From Lebetimonas sp. JH292 (GTDB lineage: Bacteria; Campylobacterota; Campylobacteria; Campylobacterales; Nautiliaceae): 64,000 bases of DNA. The position numbers and the translations under genes are program-made. The stretch lies in assembly GCF_000523275.1 (NCBI RefSeq), contig NZ_ATHQ01000002.1, positions 22,300 to 86,299 of the forward strand, written 5' to 3'. Below the pieces are notes generated by a model. It searched no databases. It was given only the letters and a program-made list of their open reading frames with translations, and was not told where the DNA came from. This document shows, piece after piece, positions 33,167-42,239 of this stretch. How positions within the stretch are numbered: position 1 is the stretch's first letter; the number at the start of each line of letters is the position of its first letter.

Positions 33167-35718
33167 ATGGATATAAGAAAAGAATTTTTAAATTTTTTTG
33201 AAAAAAAAGGGCATAAGGTCTATCCTTCATCACCTCTTGTGCCGGATGATCCGAGTTTACTGTTTACAAATGCCGGAATGGTTCAGTTTAAACCTGTTTT
33301 TACAGGAGAAAAACCGGCACCCGAGCCTCCCAGGGCATGCAGCAGCCAGCTTTGTATGAGAGCTGGCGGAAAACATAACGATTTGGAAAATGTGGGTTAT
33401 ACAAACCGCCACCATACACTTTTTGAAATGCTTGGAAATTTTAGTTTCGGAGATTATTTTAAAGAAAAAGCAATTGAATATGCGTGGGAGTTTGTAACGG
33501 ATGTTTTAAACCTTGATAAAAGCAGGCTCTGGATTACAATTCACGAAAGTGATGATGAGGCCGGCAAAATCTGGGAGAAGTATGTTCCAAAGAAAAGAAT
33601 TGTAAAAATGGGGGATAAAGACAATTTCTGGCAGATGGGAGATACCGGTCCATGCGGTCCTTGCAGTGAAATACATTACGACCAGGGGGCGGATAAATTT
33701 AATTCCCCTGAAGATTATTTAGGAGGAGAAGGGGACAGATTCCTTGAAATATGGAATCTGGTTTTTATGCAGTATAACAGAGATAAAAAAGGCAAATTAT
33801 CTCCTCTACCACGTCCAAGTATTGATACAGGAATGGGACTTGAAAGAATTACGGCTATAAAAGAAGGTGTTACAAGCAATTATGAAACGTCTATTTTTAA
33901 ACCTTTAATAAACAAGGTTGTTGAAATTACAGGAAAAGAATATTTTACGGATTCAAAAGGAGCGTCACACAGGGTAATAGCCGATCATATAAGAGCCGTT
34001 ACGTTTCTTTTGGCCCAGGGGGTCAGGTTCGACAGAGAAGGCAGGGGGTATGTTTTAAGAAGAATTTTAAGAAGGGGCGTAAGACACGGATATATGCTGG
34101 GAATGAAAGAACCTTTTATGTATAAAATCGTAGATACCCTGGTTCAGGAGATGGGGCATCAGTATCCTTATTTAATTGAAAAAAAAGAGGCCGTTAAAAA
34201 CGCTATGAAAATGGAGGAAGAGAGATTTTTTGCCACAATTGATAAGGGAATGGAACTGTTTAAAGAGGCTCTTTCTAAAACTGTCGGGGATGTTTTCAGC
34301 GGTGAAATAGCATTTAAACTTTATGATACATACGGATTTCCACTTGATTTGACTCAGGATATGCTAAGAGAAGTGGGGAAAAAAGTTGATGTAAACACAT
34401 TCGAAAAACTTATGCAGGAGCAAAAGACAAGAGCTAGGGCAAACTGGAAAGGAAGCGGGGATAAAAAAATTAATTTAAAAGATTTGGTTAAATATCCGGT
34501 AAATAAGTTTGTGGGTTATGAAAAAACGGAGTGTAAAACAAAAATAAAAGCCCTTTTTGACGAAAATTTTAATGAAGTAAATGAACTTAACGCAAACGGC
34601 TGGGTGATGCTGGAAGTTACTCCTTTTTATGCCGAAAGCGGAGGACAGGTCGGAGACAGGGGGGTAATTAAGTGTAAAATGGATAACGGAGAATGAGACA
34701 GTGTGCAAAAGTAATTGATACCAAAAAATTTGACGGAAAAAACTTATCAAAAATAGTTGATGCCAGATTAAAAGTAGGTGATGAGGTTGAAGCTGTTGTG
34801 GATGAATCAAGAAGAGAAATTGCCAAACATCATTCAGCCACGCATTTACTGCAGGCGGCTTTAAGAAAAGTGTTGGGTGAACATGTAACGCAGGCCGGAA
34901 GTTTAGTGGAAGCAAACAGGTTAAGATTTGATTTTACCCATCCAAAAGCATTGAGTAAAGAAGAACTTTCTAAAATTGAAGATATGGTAAATAATGTAAT
35001 AGCAAGAGGGATTGAAGGGGAAGTTGCCGAGATGCCGATTGATGAAGCTAAAAAACTTGGAGCCATGGCACTTTTTGGGGAAAAATACGGCGATATTGTA
35101 AGGGTTGTTAAGTTCGGGGATTTTTCAATAGAGCTTTGTGGTGGTACGCATGTAAAAAATACATCTGAAATTGGAAGTTTTTATATAACAAAAGAAAGCG
35201 GCGTAAGTGCAGGGGTCAGAAGAATTGAAGCGGTTGCAGGGATAAGTGCATATAAATATGCCAAAGCTTACAGGGACATGGCGGAAGAAATTAAGCATGA
35301 AAACAAAACAAAAGATATTAAAATATTTATAGAAAAACAAAAAGATGAAATTAAAAAATTAAAAGATGAAATTAAAACCCTTCAAAAAGCGGCTGTTAAA
35401 GAGATAAAACCGCTTGAAAAAGACGGAATTAATTTTGTAATTGAGAGAATTGATAATGCAAATTTACGTGAAATAGCAACAGATTTGAAAGGAAAATACG
35501 AGAATTTAGTTGCATTTTTGGCTGGAAGTAGTAATGGAAAAGTTAGTATTGTAGCTGTTAGTAAAGTGCCTGAAATAAAAGCCGGGGATTTAATTAAAGA
35601 ATTTGCCCCGATTGTAGGAGGAAAAGGTGGAGGAAAAAGCGATTTTGCACAAGGTGGCGGAAAAGATGCAGATAAAATAGATGAAATGATTAGTAAAGTA
35701 AAAGAAAAATTTTTATAA
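33167..35718 (+). CDS. alaS: Alanyl-tRNA synthetase, one frameshift
   Basis: Essential class II synthetase. Piece one (33167-34696) has the catalytic domain: [40 protein letters not shown] and [10 protein letters not shown]. Piece two (34693-35718) has the editing domain with [28 protein letters not shown] and the C-Ala coiled coil and glycine-rich end ([17 protein letters not shown]). Together they make ~850 residues, the family's full length. One base is missing near 34690-34693, where the sequence reads GGAGAATGAG; an extra A gives NGEMRQCAKV. Because the gene is essential, this is most likely a sequencing or assembly error, unless a second alaS exists. Confidence 0.93.
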
Positions 35719-35735
35719 AAGGAGTAAAAAGGGGG

Positions 35736-36386
35736 ATGGATATATTAATAGTAGAAGATGATTTGCCTTTGGCAAATGTATTAAAAAAGGTATTGGAAAA
35801 AAATGGATTTAATGTAAATATTGCAAGTGACGGTGAAGAGGCATTTAATGAAATTCTGGAAAAAAATTATGATTTATATTTGTTGGATATTAATTTACCG
35901 AAACTTAACGGGCATAAATTATTGAAACTTATAAAACACAAAGACGAAAATGCCATTGTAATAATGATTACGGCTTCGGCCGAAATAGAAGATATAGAAA
36001 AAGCGTATAATTACGGATGCAGTGAATATATAAAAAAACCGTTTCACGCCAAAGAATTGTTGATAAGAATAAACAATTTAATAAATAAAAACGAAATAAA
36101 TGATGAAATAATTGTTGATAACATAAAATTTGTAAAAAATACTATGGATTTGTTTATAGACAACAAACCGGTGGAACTTAGAAAAAAAGAAAAAAGACTT
36201 TTATATATTCTTTTGGACAATCTTGATAAAACGGTTACAAAAGAAAAAATTATTGAATTTGTCTGGGAAGGTGAAAAAAAAGATTCCTATCCCCTCAGGC
36301 AATTGGTAAGTACTTTAAAAGCAAAACTTTCAAATCATAATATAGTCAGTGTCGTAGGAATAGGATATAAGTTTGTCAAAGTATAA
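35736..36386 (+). CDS. OmpR-family response regulator
   Basis: The 216-residue protein has a receiver domain with phospho-acceptor D51 (LLDINLP), acidic pocket E7-D8-D9 (VEDD), switch Thr in MITAS, and K101 in YIKKPF. A C-terminal winged-helix DNA-binding domain follows (RKKEKRLLYILLDNL, SYPLRQLVSTLKAKL, VVGIGYKF). The kinase gene that follows overlaps by 14 bases. The target genes are unknown. The receiver-to-domain layout is complete, in contrast to the decayed pair at 27.5-28.6 kb. Confidence 0.93.
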   Translation: MDILIVEDDLPLANVLKKVLEKNGFNVNIASDGEEAFNEILEKNYDLYLLDINLPKLNGHKLLKLIKHKDENAIVIMITASAEIEDIEKAYNYGCSEYIKKPFHAKELLIRINNLINKNEINDEIIVDNIKFVKNTMDLFIDNKPVELRKKEKRLLYILLDNLDKTVTKEKIIEFVWEGEKKDSYPLRQLVSTLKAKLSNHNIVSVVGIGYKFVKV

Positions 36387-38199
36387 ATTTTCAATTAACC
36401 AAATTATAGTAATTTTTTTCTTTACCTTTTTTTTATTAATGGGGTCTATAGTATATATTCAATATTATAAATCTGAACAAATTCTGAGAAACAATTTTAT
36501 AAACAAACATAAAATAGAAGCCCTTAAAATTAAGGACAAATTTAAAAATATTTTTGATAAGGCTTTATATATATATAAAATTCATGAACAATTAAACATT
36601 AAAAATACATTTAAATTAAACAAGTTTTATAAAAATGGAAAATTCAATATTTCTCAGGCGGCAAAAATTTTAAATTCATCTCTTGAAAGGGGGAAATATG
36701 AGATTTTTCAAATAGACAGAAATTATAAAATAATAAACGGCACGTATCAGCCGGATATAGGTTATGATTTGGGCCATTTCCCAGCTTATAAGAAAGTTTT
36801 AGATAATGTTTTCAACGGCAAAGAAAAAATAGATATTTCTTATATACATCTGGATATTGCTTCAAAAAATTTAAAAAAATATTATTTAATCCGTTCTTCG
36901 GACGGTAAATATCTGCTTCAATCGGCTTATGTGTTGGATATTTACTCAAAATTAAAAAAAATTTATAAATTTATAAAGCCTGCTCTTAACAATTTAAAAA
37001 TTTATTTTGTGGACAGATATCTGGTCTATTCCATAAATTTTAAAAACCGTTATCAGAAAAAACTTTCTGTAAATGAGCTTTGTAATTATTCAAAAAATTT
37101 TTTATTGTATTTTAGTAATAATAAAGACATCGCAAAAAAAAGCAATATTGAAATATTAAATAAAATCGTGTCTGTTTTTAAAAAGCATAACAATATGATT
37201 TACAAAATAAGAGGCAACACCCTTAAAATATTTGTGTTAATAAACGGGATTATAAACAATAAAGACAATAGGATGATAATTGAAACAGATTTTAACCTAA
37301 CTCCTTTAAAAACGGCTGAAAGAAGACTTTTTAAAAATTTTTGGATAATTTTTGTTTTAATGGCTGTATTTATTATTTTAATGTATTTTTTTGCAAAAAA
37401 ATATTTTATTAAAAAGTTGGATTTATTGACCAAAGCGTTTAAAGACAACAGAAAATGTAAAATGAATGAATCTTTTATAAAAGAAATAGCGGAACTTCAA
37501 ACCAGTTACAATAAACTTTTTGAAAAATTAAATGATGAAATAGAAAAAAATAAAAAACTTTTATATTTAAATAGAAGATTTGTTGTAGATACCATACATC
37601 AGATAAGAACACCTCTTAATGTTATTTTGTTAAATGTGGAACTGCTAAGGGAATCCTGTAGGGAAGAAGAAATTTTAGATGAAATAGAAGCTTCTGTTTC
37701 CATGCTCAGTAATTCTTATGAAGATTTGGCTTATATATCTTCGAATAATGTTGTTGAATATAAACCAGAAAATATTGACATTGCATTGGTACTGAAAGAA
37801 AGAATAGAATATTTTTTCAGCATCGCAAAATCTCATAATAAAAATTTTCTCTCAGATATTGATGAAAACTGTATATTTAATATAAACAAAATAGAGCTTG
37901 AGAGGGTTATTGACAATAATATTTCAAATGCCGTTAAATATTCAAAAGGTAAAGAGATTATTGTTTCATTGAAAAAATATAAAAATAAATTTGTTTTAAA
38001 ATTTGAAACTTATGGAGAAAAAATAAAAGATTCAAAAAATATTTTTGAAAAAAATTACAGGGAGCAGCCCCATAAAAGAGGTTTGGGAATAGGGTTGAAT
38101 ATTGTTAAAAAAATTTGTGAAAAATATAATATTAAATATTCTCATTTTTATCAAAATGAAAAAAATATTTTTGAATATCAATTTTTGGTAAAATTTTAG
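36373..38199 (+). CDS. Membrane sensor histidine kinase
   Basis: The 608-residue protein starts with TTG and has a membrane helix at 10-28, a ~290-residue extracytoplasmic region (DRNYKIINGTYQPDIGYDLG suggests a Cache/PAS-like sensor), a second helix at 323-341, a coiled linker, the HisKA domain with H409 in DTIHQIRTPLN, and a C-terminal ATPase domain (IDNNISNAVKYSKG N-box; RGLGIGLNIVKK G-box). It is the cognate partner of the regulator just upstream. The sensed signal is unknown. Confidence 0.92.
   Translation: MSKYKFSINQIIVIFFFTFFLLMGSIVYIQYYKSEQILRNNFINKHKIEALKIKDKFKNIFDKALYIYKIHEQLNIKNTFKLNKFYKNGKFNISQAAKILNSSLERGKYEIFQIDRNYKIINGTYQPDIGYDLGHFPAYKKVLDNVFNGKEKIDISYIHLDIASKNLKKYYLIRSSDGKYLLQSAYVLDIYSKLKKIYKFIKPALNNLKIYFVDRYLVYSINFKNRYQKKLSVNELCNYSKNFLLYFSNNKDIAKKSNIEILNKIVSVFKKHNNMIYKIRGNTLKIFVLINGIINNKDNRMIIETDFNLTPLKTAERRLFKNFWIIFVLMAVFIILMYFFAKKYFIKKLDLLTKAFKDNRKCKMNESFIKEIAELQTSYNKLFEKLNDEIEKNKKLLYLNRRFVVDTIHQIRTPLNVILLNVELLRESCREEEILDEIEASVSMLSNSYEDLAYISSNNVVEYKPENIDIALVLKERIEYFFSIAKSHNKNFLSDIDENCIFNINKIELERVIDNNISNAVKYSKGKEIIVSLKKYKNKFVLKFETYGEKIKDSKNIFEKNYREQPHKRGLGIGLNIVKKICEKYNIKYSHFYQNEKNIFEYQFLVKF
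38189..38194 (+). promoter_or_regulatory. Extended -10 promoter before maf
   Basis: TGGTAAAAT lies in the last codons of the kinase gene and ends 19 nt before the maf ATG, with TTAAAAAGGG between. Confidence 0.42.
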
Positions 38200-38213
38200 T
38201 TAAAAAGGGTTTT

Positions 38214-38768
38214 ATGCTGATACTTTGTTCTTCTTCTGTTACAAGGGCTGAATTATTAAAAAACGCCGATATTGATTTTGTTCAAAAAAACTGCAGTTTT
38301 GATGAAGACAAACTGGTATTCAAAGACCCGTATGAATTTGTGGTAAATGCAAGTTTTGGAAAATTTAAAGAATGTATTAAATGTTTTAATGATAATATTA
38401 TAACCGCCGATACTGTTATAAGTAACGGCAGAAATATTTTAAGAAAAGCCAAATCACGTGAGGATGCAAGAAAAATACTTTTACAACAAAGTGGAGAAAA
38501 TATTAAAATCATAACTTCCATGTGGATTAAAATAAATTCTAAAGTTTACGGAAGAGTTGATGAAACCGTTTATGAATTTTATGAATTTGATAAAACTGAT
38601 TTGGAAAATTATTTAAATTCCAATGAATGGGTGGGGAAAGCCGGAGCATGTATGGTGGAAGGGTTTTGTAAAAAATATATAAAAAATGTAAAAGGGTATG
38701 AATCAACTGCCATGGGACTTTGCATTGAAGAATTAGTAAAAATATTAAAGGAAGAAAGATGTATATAA
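38214..38768 (+). CDS. maf: Maf-family nucleotide pyrophosphatase
   Basis: The family hydrolyses non-canonical or modified nucleoside triphosphates. The 184 residues have the N-terminal loop LCSSSVTRAELLK, the Asp of ITADTVIS, and KAKSREDARKILLQQSG. Sequence is complete but diverged: the usual Y-x-x-D motif is DIDFVQK and the E-K near YEWVGKAG is present as NEWVGKAGACMVEG. The end overlaps the next start by ten bases. Confidence 0.84.
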   Translation: MLILCSSSVTRAELLKNADIDFVQKNCSFDEDKLVFKDPYEFVVNASFGKFKECIKCFNDNIITADTVISNGRNILRKAKSREDARKILLQQSGENIKIITSMWIKINSKVYGRVDETVYEFYEFDKTDLENYLNSNEWVGKAGACMVEGFCKKYIKNVKGYESTAMGLCIEELVKILKEERCI

Positions 38769-39655
38769 AAGAAATTCAGGATTTTCAAAAAATCAGAAAA
38801 GAGGCAAGAGCCTATTTTTGTTATTTAATGCAAAGAAACATACCAAACAAATTGCCAAATATCGGGGTTGATGTAATATATGAAGGGTTAAAAAGAATTA
38901 TAAATGAACTTCCCGAAGCCAACGCCGCTTATATTTTGGATGCGAGCGGAAAACAGATAAGCAAAATGATTACAAATAAAGAGAGTTTCAAAAATTATGA
39001 TATAGAATTTAACCAGTCAAACAGGACATATTTTTATAAAGCTGTAAAAGAGAAAAAATGTATTTTGACAGATCCTTATCCAAGTCTGATAGGAGGGGAA
39101 ATTGTTGTAAGCGCGGCTTTGCCTGTTTTTAATGACAGGGGGGATTTGCTGTATGTGGCTGTAATTGATATTCCTTTGGAGAAAATTTTGAAATTTATTC
39201 ACAAAGAAAAAGGTGATGTCTGGTTTAATAATTTCAACAGACTTATTTATGCAATGTTCAGCGCCGCACTGTTTGCCATTGTGGTTTTATTGTTTTATTA
39301 CGGTGTTAAAATGTTTTTTGTGTATACGATTAACAATATCGATGTCAAAAAAATGTTTGAATCGACAATTTTAATAACACTTTCTTTAGCAATATTTGAT
39401 TTGGTTAAAACCATATTGAGCGAAGAAGTGGTTGGAGAAAAGGAAGAACACCCTTTTGCAATTCATAAAACGATGATTAAATTTTTGGGAAGTATTATAA
39501 TAGCTTTGGCAATCGAAGGGCTTATGCTTGTATTTAAATTTGCCATGGTCGCCCCGCAAATGCTTATTTATGCGGCAATTTTAATAAGTGCGGTAACGCT
39601 TCTTTTATTCGCTCTGGCTTATTATATGAAAAATGTGGGTAAAGACATAAAATAG
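38759..39655 (+). CDS. PDC/Cache sensor protein with four C-terminal membrane helices
   Basis: The 298-residue protein begins with a ~150-residue PDC/Cache-like domain (AAYILDASGKQISKMITN, NRTYFYKAVKEKKCILTDPY, SAALPVFNDRGDLLYVAVID), with no membrane helix before it. Four hydrophobic helices follow (about 165-185, 198-220, 238-258, 265-288), and there is no kinase, GGDEF or chemotaxis output domain. Cache domains normally sit outside the cell between two helices, so this order is unusual. Its role is unknown. It is transcribed with maf; the hisH unit begins 35 bases later. Confidence 0.75.
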   Translation: MYIKEIQDFQKIRKEARAYFCYLMQRNIPNKLPNIGVDVIYEGLKRIINELPEANAAYILDASGKQISKMITNKESFKNYDIEFNQSNRTYFYKAVKEKKCILTDPYPSLIGGEIVVSAALPVFNDRGDLLYVAVIDIPLEKILKFIHKEKGDVWFNNFNRLIYAMFSAALFAIVVLLFYYGVKMFFVYTINNIDVKKMFESTILITLSLAIFDLVKTILSEEVVGEKEEHPFAIHKTMIKFLGSIIIALAIEGLMLVFKFAMVAPQMLIYAAILISAVTLLLFALAYYMKNVGKDIK

Positions 39656-39690
39656 TGAATGGTAAGTAGTGAGAAAAAAAAAGGAAATAA

Positions 39691-40302
39691 ATGATAGGAA
39701 TAGTTGATTATAATATGGGAAATTTGGCAAGTGTAAAAAACGCTTTTGATAAAATCGGTGTAAAAGCTGAGGTTGTTAAAGAGCCTGAAAAATTGAAAAA
39801 TTTTGACAAATTAATTTTTCCGGGAGTCGGAGCTTTTGGTGATGCGGCTGATTATTTAAAAAAAACGGGTCTGGATGAAGCCATGGGGGAATTTATAAAT
39901 ACCGGCAGGCCTGTTTTGGGGGTGTGCCTCGGAATGCAGCTGTTGTTTGAAAAAAGTGAAGAATTCGGCATGCATGAAGGGCTTGGAATTATAGAAGGCG
40001 AAGTGGTTAAATTTGACAAAAGCAGGGTGAAAGGGCATAAAATTCCGCATGTGGGATGGAATAAAATGTTTTTTGCCAAAAATTCGCCTCTTTTTAATGA
40101 TTTGGACAATCCGTATTTATATTTCGTCCATTCTTATCATGTGGTATGTGATGAAAAATATGTTATAGGTAAAACAATTTACGGTTATGAATTTGTCAGT
40201 GCAGTGAATAAAGACAATGTTTACGGCTTTCAGCCCCATCCTGAAAAAAGCCACAACGCTGGGCTTAAAATACTTGAAAATTTTGTAAAAGGTATCAAAT
40301 GA
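39691..40302 (+). CDS. hisH: Imidazole glycerol phosphate synthase, amidotransferase subunit
   Basis: Supplies ammonia from glutamine to HisF in histidine synthesis. The 203 residues have [16 protein letters not shown] at the N-terminus, the oxyanion strand PGVGAFGDA, the nucleophile C79 in [12 protein letters not shown], and the His-Glu of [19 protein letters not shown] precedes the ATG. The stop overlaps the hisA start (ATGA). hisF is not in the window. Confidence 0.95.
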   Translation: MIGIVDYNMGNLASVKNAFDKIGVKAEVVKEPEKLKNFDKLIFPGVGAFGDAADYLKKTGLDEAMGEFINTGRPVLGVCLGMQLLFEKSEEFGMHEGLGIIEGEVVKFDKSRVKGHKIPHVGWNKMFFAKNSPLFNDLDNPYLYFVHSYHVVCDEKYVIGKTIYGYEFVSAVNKDNVYGFQPHPEKSHNAGLKILENFVKGIK

Positions 40303-41015
40303 TAATCTTTCCTGCAATAGATTTAAAAGACGGTAAGGCCGTAAGGCTTACAAAAGGCGAAATGGACAGTGCAAAAATATACAGTGAAAACCCGCTAAAT
40401 TTTGCAAAACAGTTTGAAGATATGGGGGCAAAATGGCTTCATATGGTTGATTTAAACGGGGCATTTAAAGGAAGTCCCCAGAATATTAAAGCAATTGAGG
40501 AAATTAGAAAAAACACATCTTTGAAAATTCAGCTCGGAGGCGGAATAAGAGATGAAGATACAATAAAAAAATATTTGGATTTAGGTATTAACAGATTGAT
40601 TTTGGGAAGTGTCGCCGCAAAAAATCCCGAAATGGTTATAGAATTGGCTGAAAAATATCCTATTGCCGTCGGAATAGACGCAAAAGACGAATATGTGGCC
40701 GTAAGCGGATGGGGGAAAAAAGAAAATATAAAAGCCGAAGAGTTGGCTAAAAAGTTTGAAAAATCCAAAATTGAATGTATAATTGCAACAGATATAAGTA
40801 AAGATGGCACTTTAAAAGGACTTAATCTCGATTTTGTTTTAAATATTCAAAACACTTCTAAAAAAAAGGTTATTGCAAGCGGCGGGGTGGCGAATGAAGA
40901 AGACATAATAAAAGCTAAAGAAAAAAATATTTACGGAGTAATTGTCGGAAAAGCTTTTTATGAAGGAAAAATAGATTTAAAAAGATTATTTGAGTTATTT
41001 AAGGAGGAAAAATGA
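40299..41015 (+). CDS. hisA: Phosphoribosyl-formimino-AICAR phosphate isomerase
   Basis: TIM-barrel enzyme of histidine synthesis acting just before HisH/HisF. The 238 residues start [16 protein letters not shown] with the catalytic Asp, contain [21 protein letters not shown] phosphate binding and [14 protein letters not shown] (second Asp) and VIASGGVAN. Overlaps both neighbours by four bases (ATGA), so hisH, hisA and cheY are one coupled unit. Confidence 0.95.
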   Translation: MIIFPAIDLKDGKAVRLTKGEMDSAKIYSENPLNFAKQFEDMGAKWLHMVDLNGAFKGSPQNIKAIEEIRKNTSLKIQLGGGIRDEDTIKKYLDLGINRLILGSVAAKNPEMVIELAEKYPIAVGIDAKDEYVAVSGWGKKENIKAEELAKKFEKSKIECIIATDISKDGTLKGLNLDFVLNIQNTSKKKVIASGGVANEEDIIKAKEKNIYGVIVGKAFYEGKIDLKRLFELFKEEK

Positions 41016-41389
41016 AAATTTTGGTTGTGGACGACAGCTCAACTATGAGAAGAATTATTCAAAATACGTTGGCAAGACTCGGATATAAAGATGTAATTCA
41101 GGCGGCAGATGGTATTGAAGCATGGGACGCACTTCAGTCAAATCCCGATATAGAAGTGGTTATAACGGACTGGAATATGCCCAATATGAACGGGCTTGAA
41201 CTTGTGAAAAAAATAAGGGCAGAAGAGAGATATAAATCTCTACCTATAATTATGGTAACAACCGAAGGTGGTAAAAAAGAGGTTATCACAGCACTTAAAG
41301 CTGGCGTAAACAATTACATTGTAAAGCCTTTCACGCCGCAGGTTTTAAAAGAAAAGCTTGAAGGGGTTCTTGGTAAAAATGAAGGATAA
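41012..41389 (+). CDS. cheY: CheY-type response regulator
   Basis: Single receiver domain of 125 residues, with D7-D8 and phospho-acceptor D53 ([11 protein letters not shown]), the switch Thr in MVTTEGG and the Lys in [16 protein letters not shown] and MVTTE are typical of chemotaxis CheY, which carries the signal from CheA to the flagellar motor; no other chemotaxis genes are nearby. The ATG overlaps the hisA stop, and the ORF end overlaps the prmA start by 11 bases. Confidence 0.93.
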   Translation: MKILVVDDSSTMRRIIQNTLARLGYKDVIQAADGIEAWDALQSNPDIEVVITDWNMPNMNGLELVKKIRAEERYKSLPIIMVTTEGGKKEVITALKAGVNNYIVKPFTPQVLKEKLEGVLGKNEG

Positions 41390-42203
41390 TTATTTTGAAT
41401 TAAGTGTTCAGACCGATTCTTTTAAAGATGAAATAGAAAATTTTTTGATTGAAAGGTTTAATAACGGTATCGAAGAGAAAGAAAACACTCTTATTTTAAG
41501 AAGTGAAAATAATTTTGAGTCATTAATTGAAGAATTAAAAAAATATGTGAGTGCATTGGAAGAGATTTTTAATACAAAAATAAGTTTAAATATAAATGTA
41601 GAAAAAAAATCAAATATTGACTGGATAGAAAATTATAAAAAATCGATAAAACCTATTGAAATAGACGGGTTTTATATTCATCCGAGCTGGTATGAAAATA
41701 AAAATGATAAAGAAAATATAATAATTGATCCCGCACTTGCTTTTGGAAGTGGGCATCATGAAACAACCAGAAGCTGTGTAAAGGCGATTAACAAATATGT
41801 AAAAAAAGGTAATACATTTTTGGATGTCGGGTGCGGCAGCGGTATTTTATCCATTGTGGCGGCAAAAAAAGGAGCTGTCGTAAATTTGTGCGATACAGAT
41901 GAACTGGCTGTTAAAAGCGCAAAAGAAAATTTTGAATCAAATAATGTTGAATTTAATAAAATTTGGGTGGGAAGTGCAGGAGATACTGATGAAAAATATG
42001 ATGTGGTCGTTGCAAATATAATAGCCGATATTTTAATTTTTATAGCGAATGATTTAAAAAAACGGGTTAACGGTTATTTAATTCTTTCTGGTATAATTAA
42101 CAAATATAAAAACAAAGTTTTGGAAAAGTATAAAGAATTTGAACTTATCGAAGAAATTTTTGAAAACGAATGGGTAACACTGATTTTAAAAAACGTTGAA
42201 TGA
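41379..42203 (+). CDS. prmA: Ribosomal protein L11 methyltransferase
   Basis: SAM-dependent trimethylation of L11. Start chosen at ATG 41379 ([15 protein letters not shown]); an upstream start at 41358 would only add seven residues read inside cheY. The 274 residues have a substrate domain, then DPALAFGSGHHETTRSC, the SAM motif LDVGCGSGILSIVAAKKGA and VANIIADILIFIANDL, all typical of PrmA. Follows cheY directly, as in other Campylobacterota. Confidence 0.93.
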   Translation: MKDNYFELSVQTDSFKDEIENFLIERFNNGIEEKENTLILRSENNFESLIEELKKYVSALEEIFNTKISLNINVEKKSNIDWIENYKKSIKPIEIDGFYIHPSWYENKNDKENIIIDPALAFGSGHHETTRSCVKAINKYVKKGNTFLDVGCGSGILSIVAAKKGAVVNLCDTDELAVKSAKENFESNNVEFNKIWVGSAGDTDEKYDVVVANIIADILIFIANDLKKRVNGYLILSGIINKYKNKVLEKYKEFELIEEIFENEWVTLILKNVE

Positions 42204-42239
42204 TAAATGTTGAATTTAAATTTAAATTAAAGGATATAG

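Noticed and set aside
34475..34915. 146-residue minus-strand ORF across the alaS frameshift
   Set aside because: Antisense shadow; both alaS halves are strongly conserved on the plus strand.
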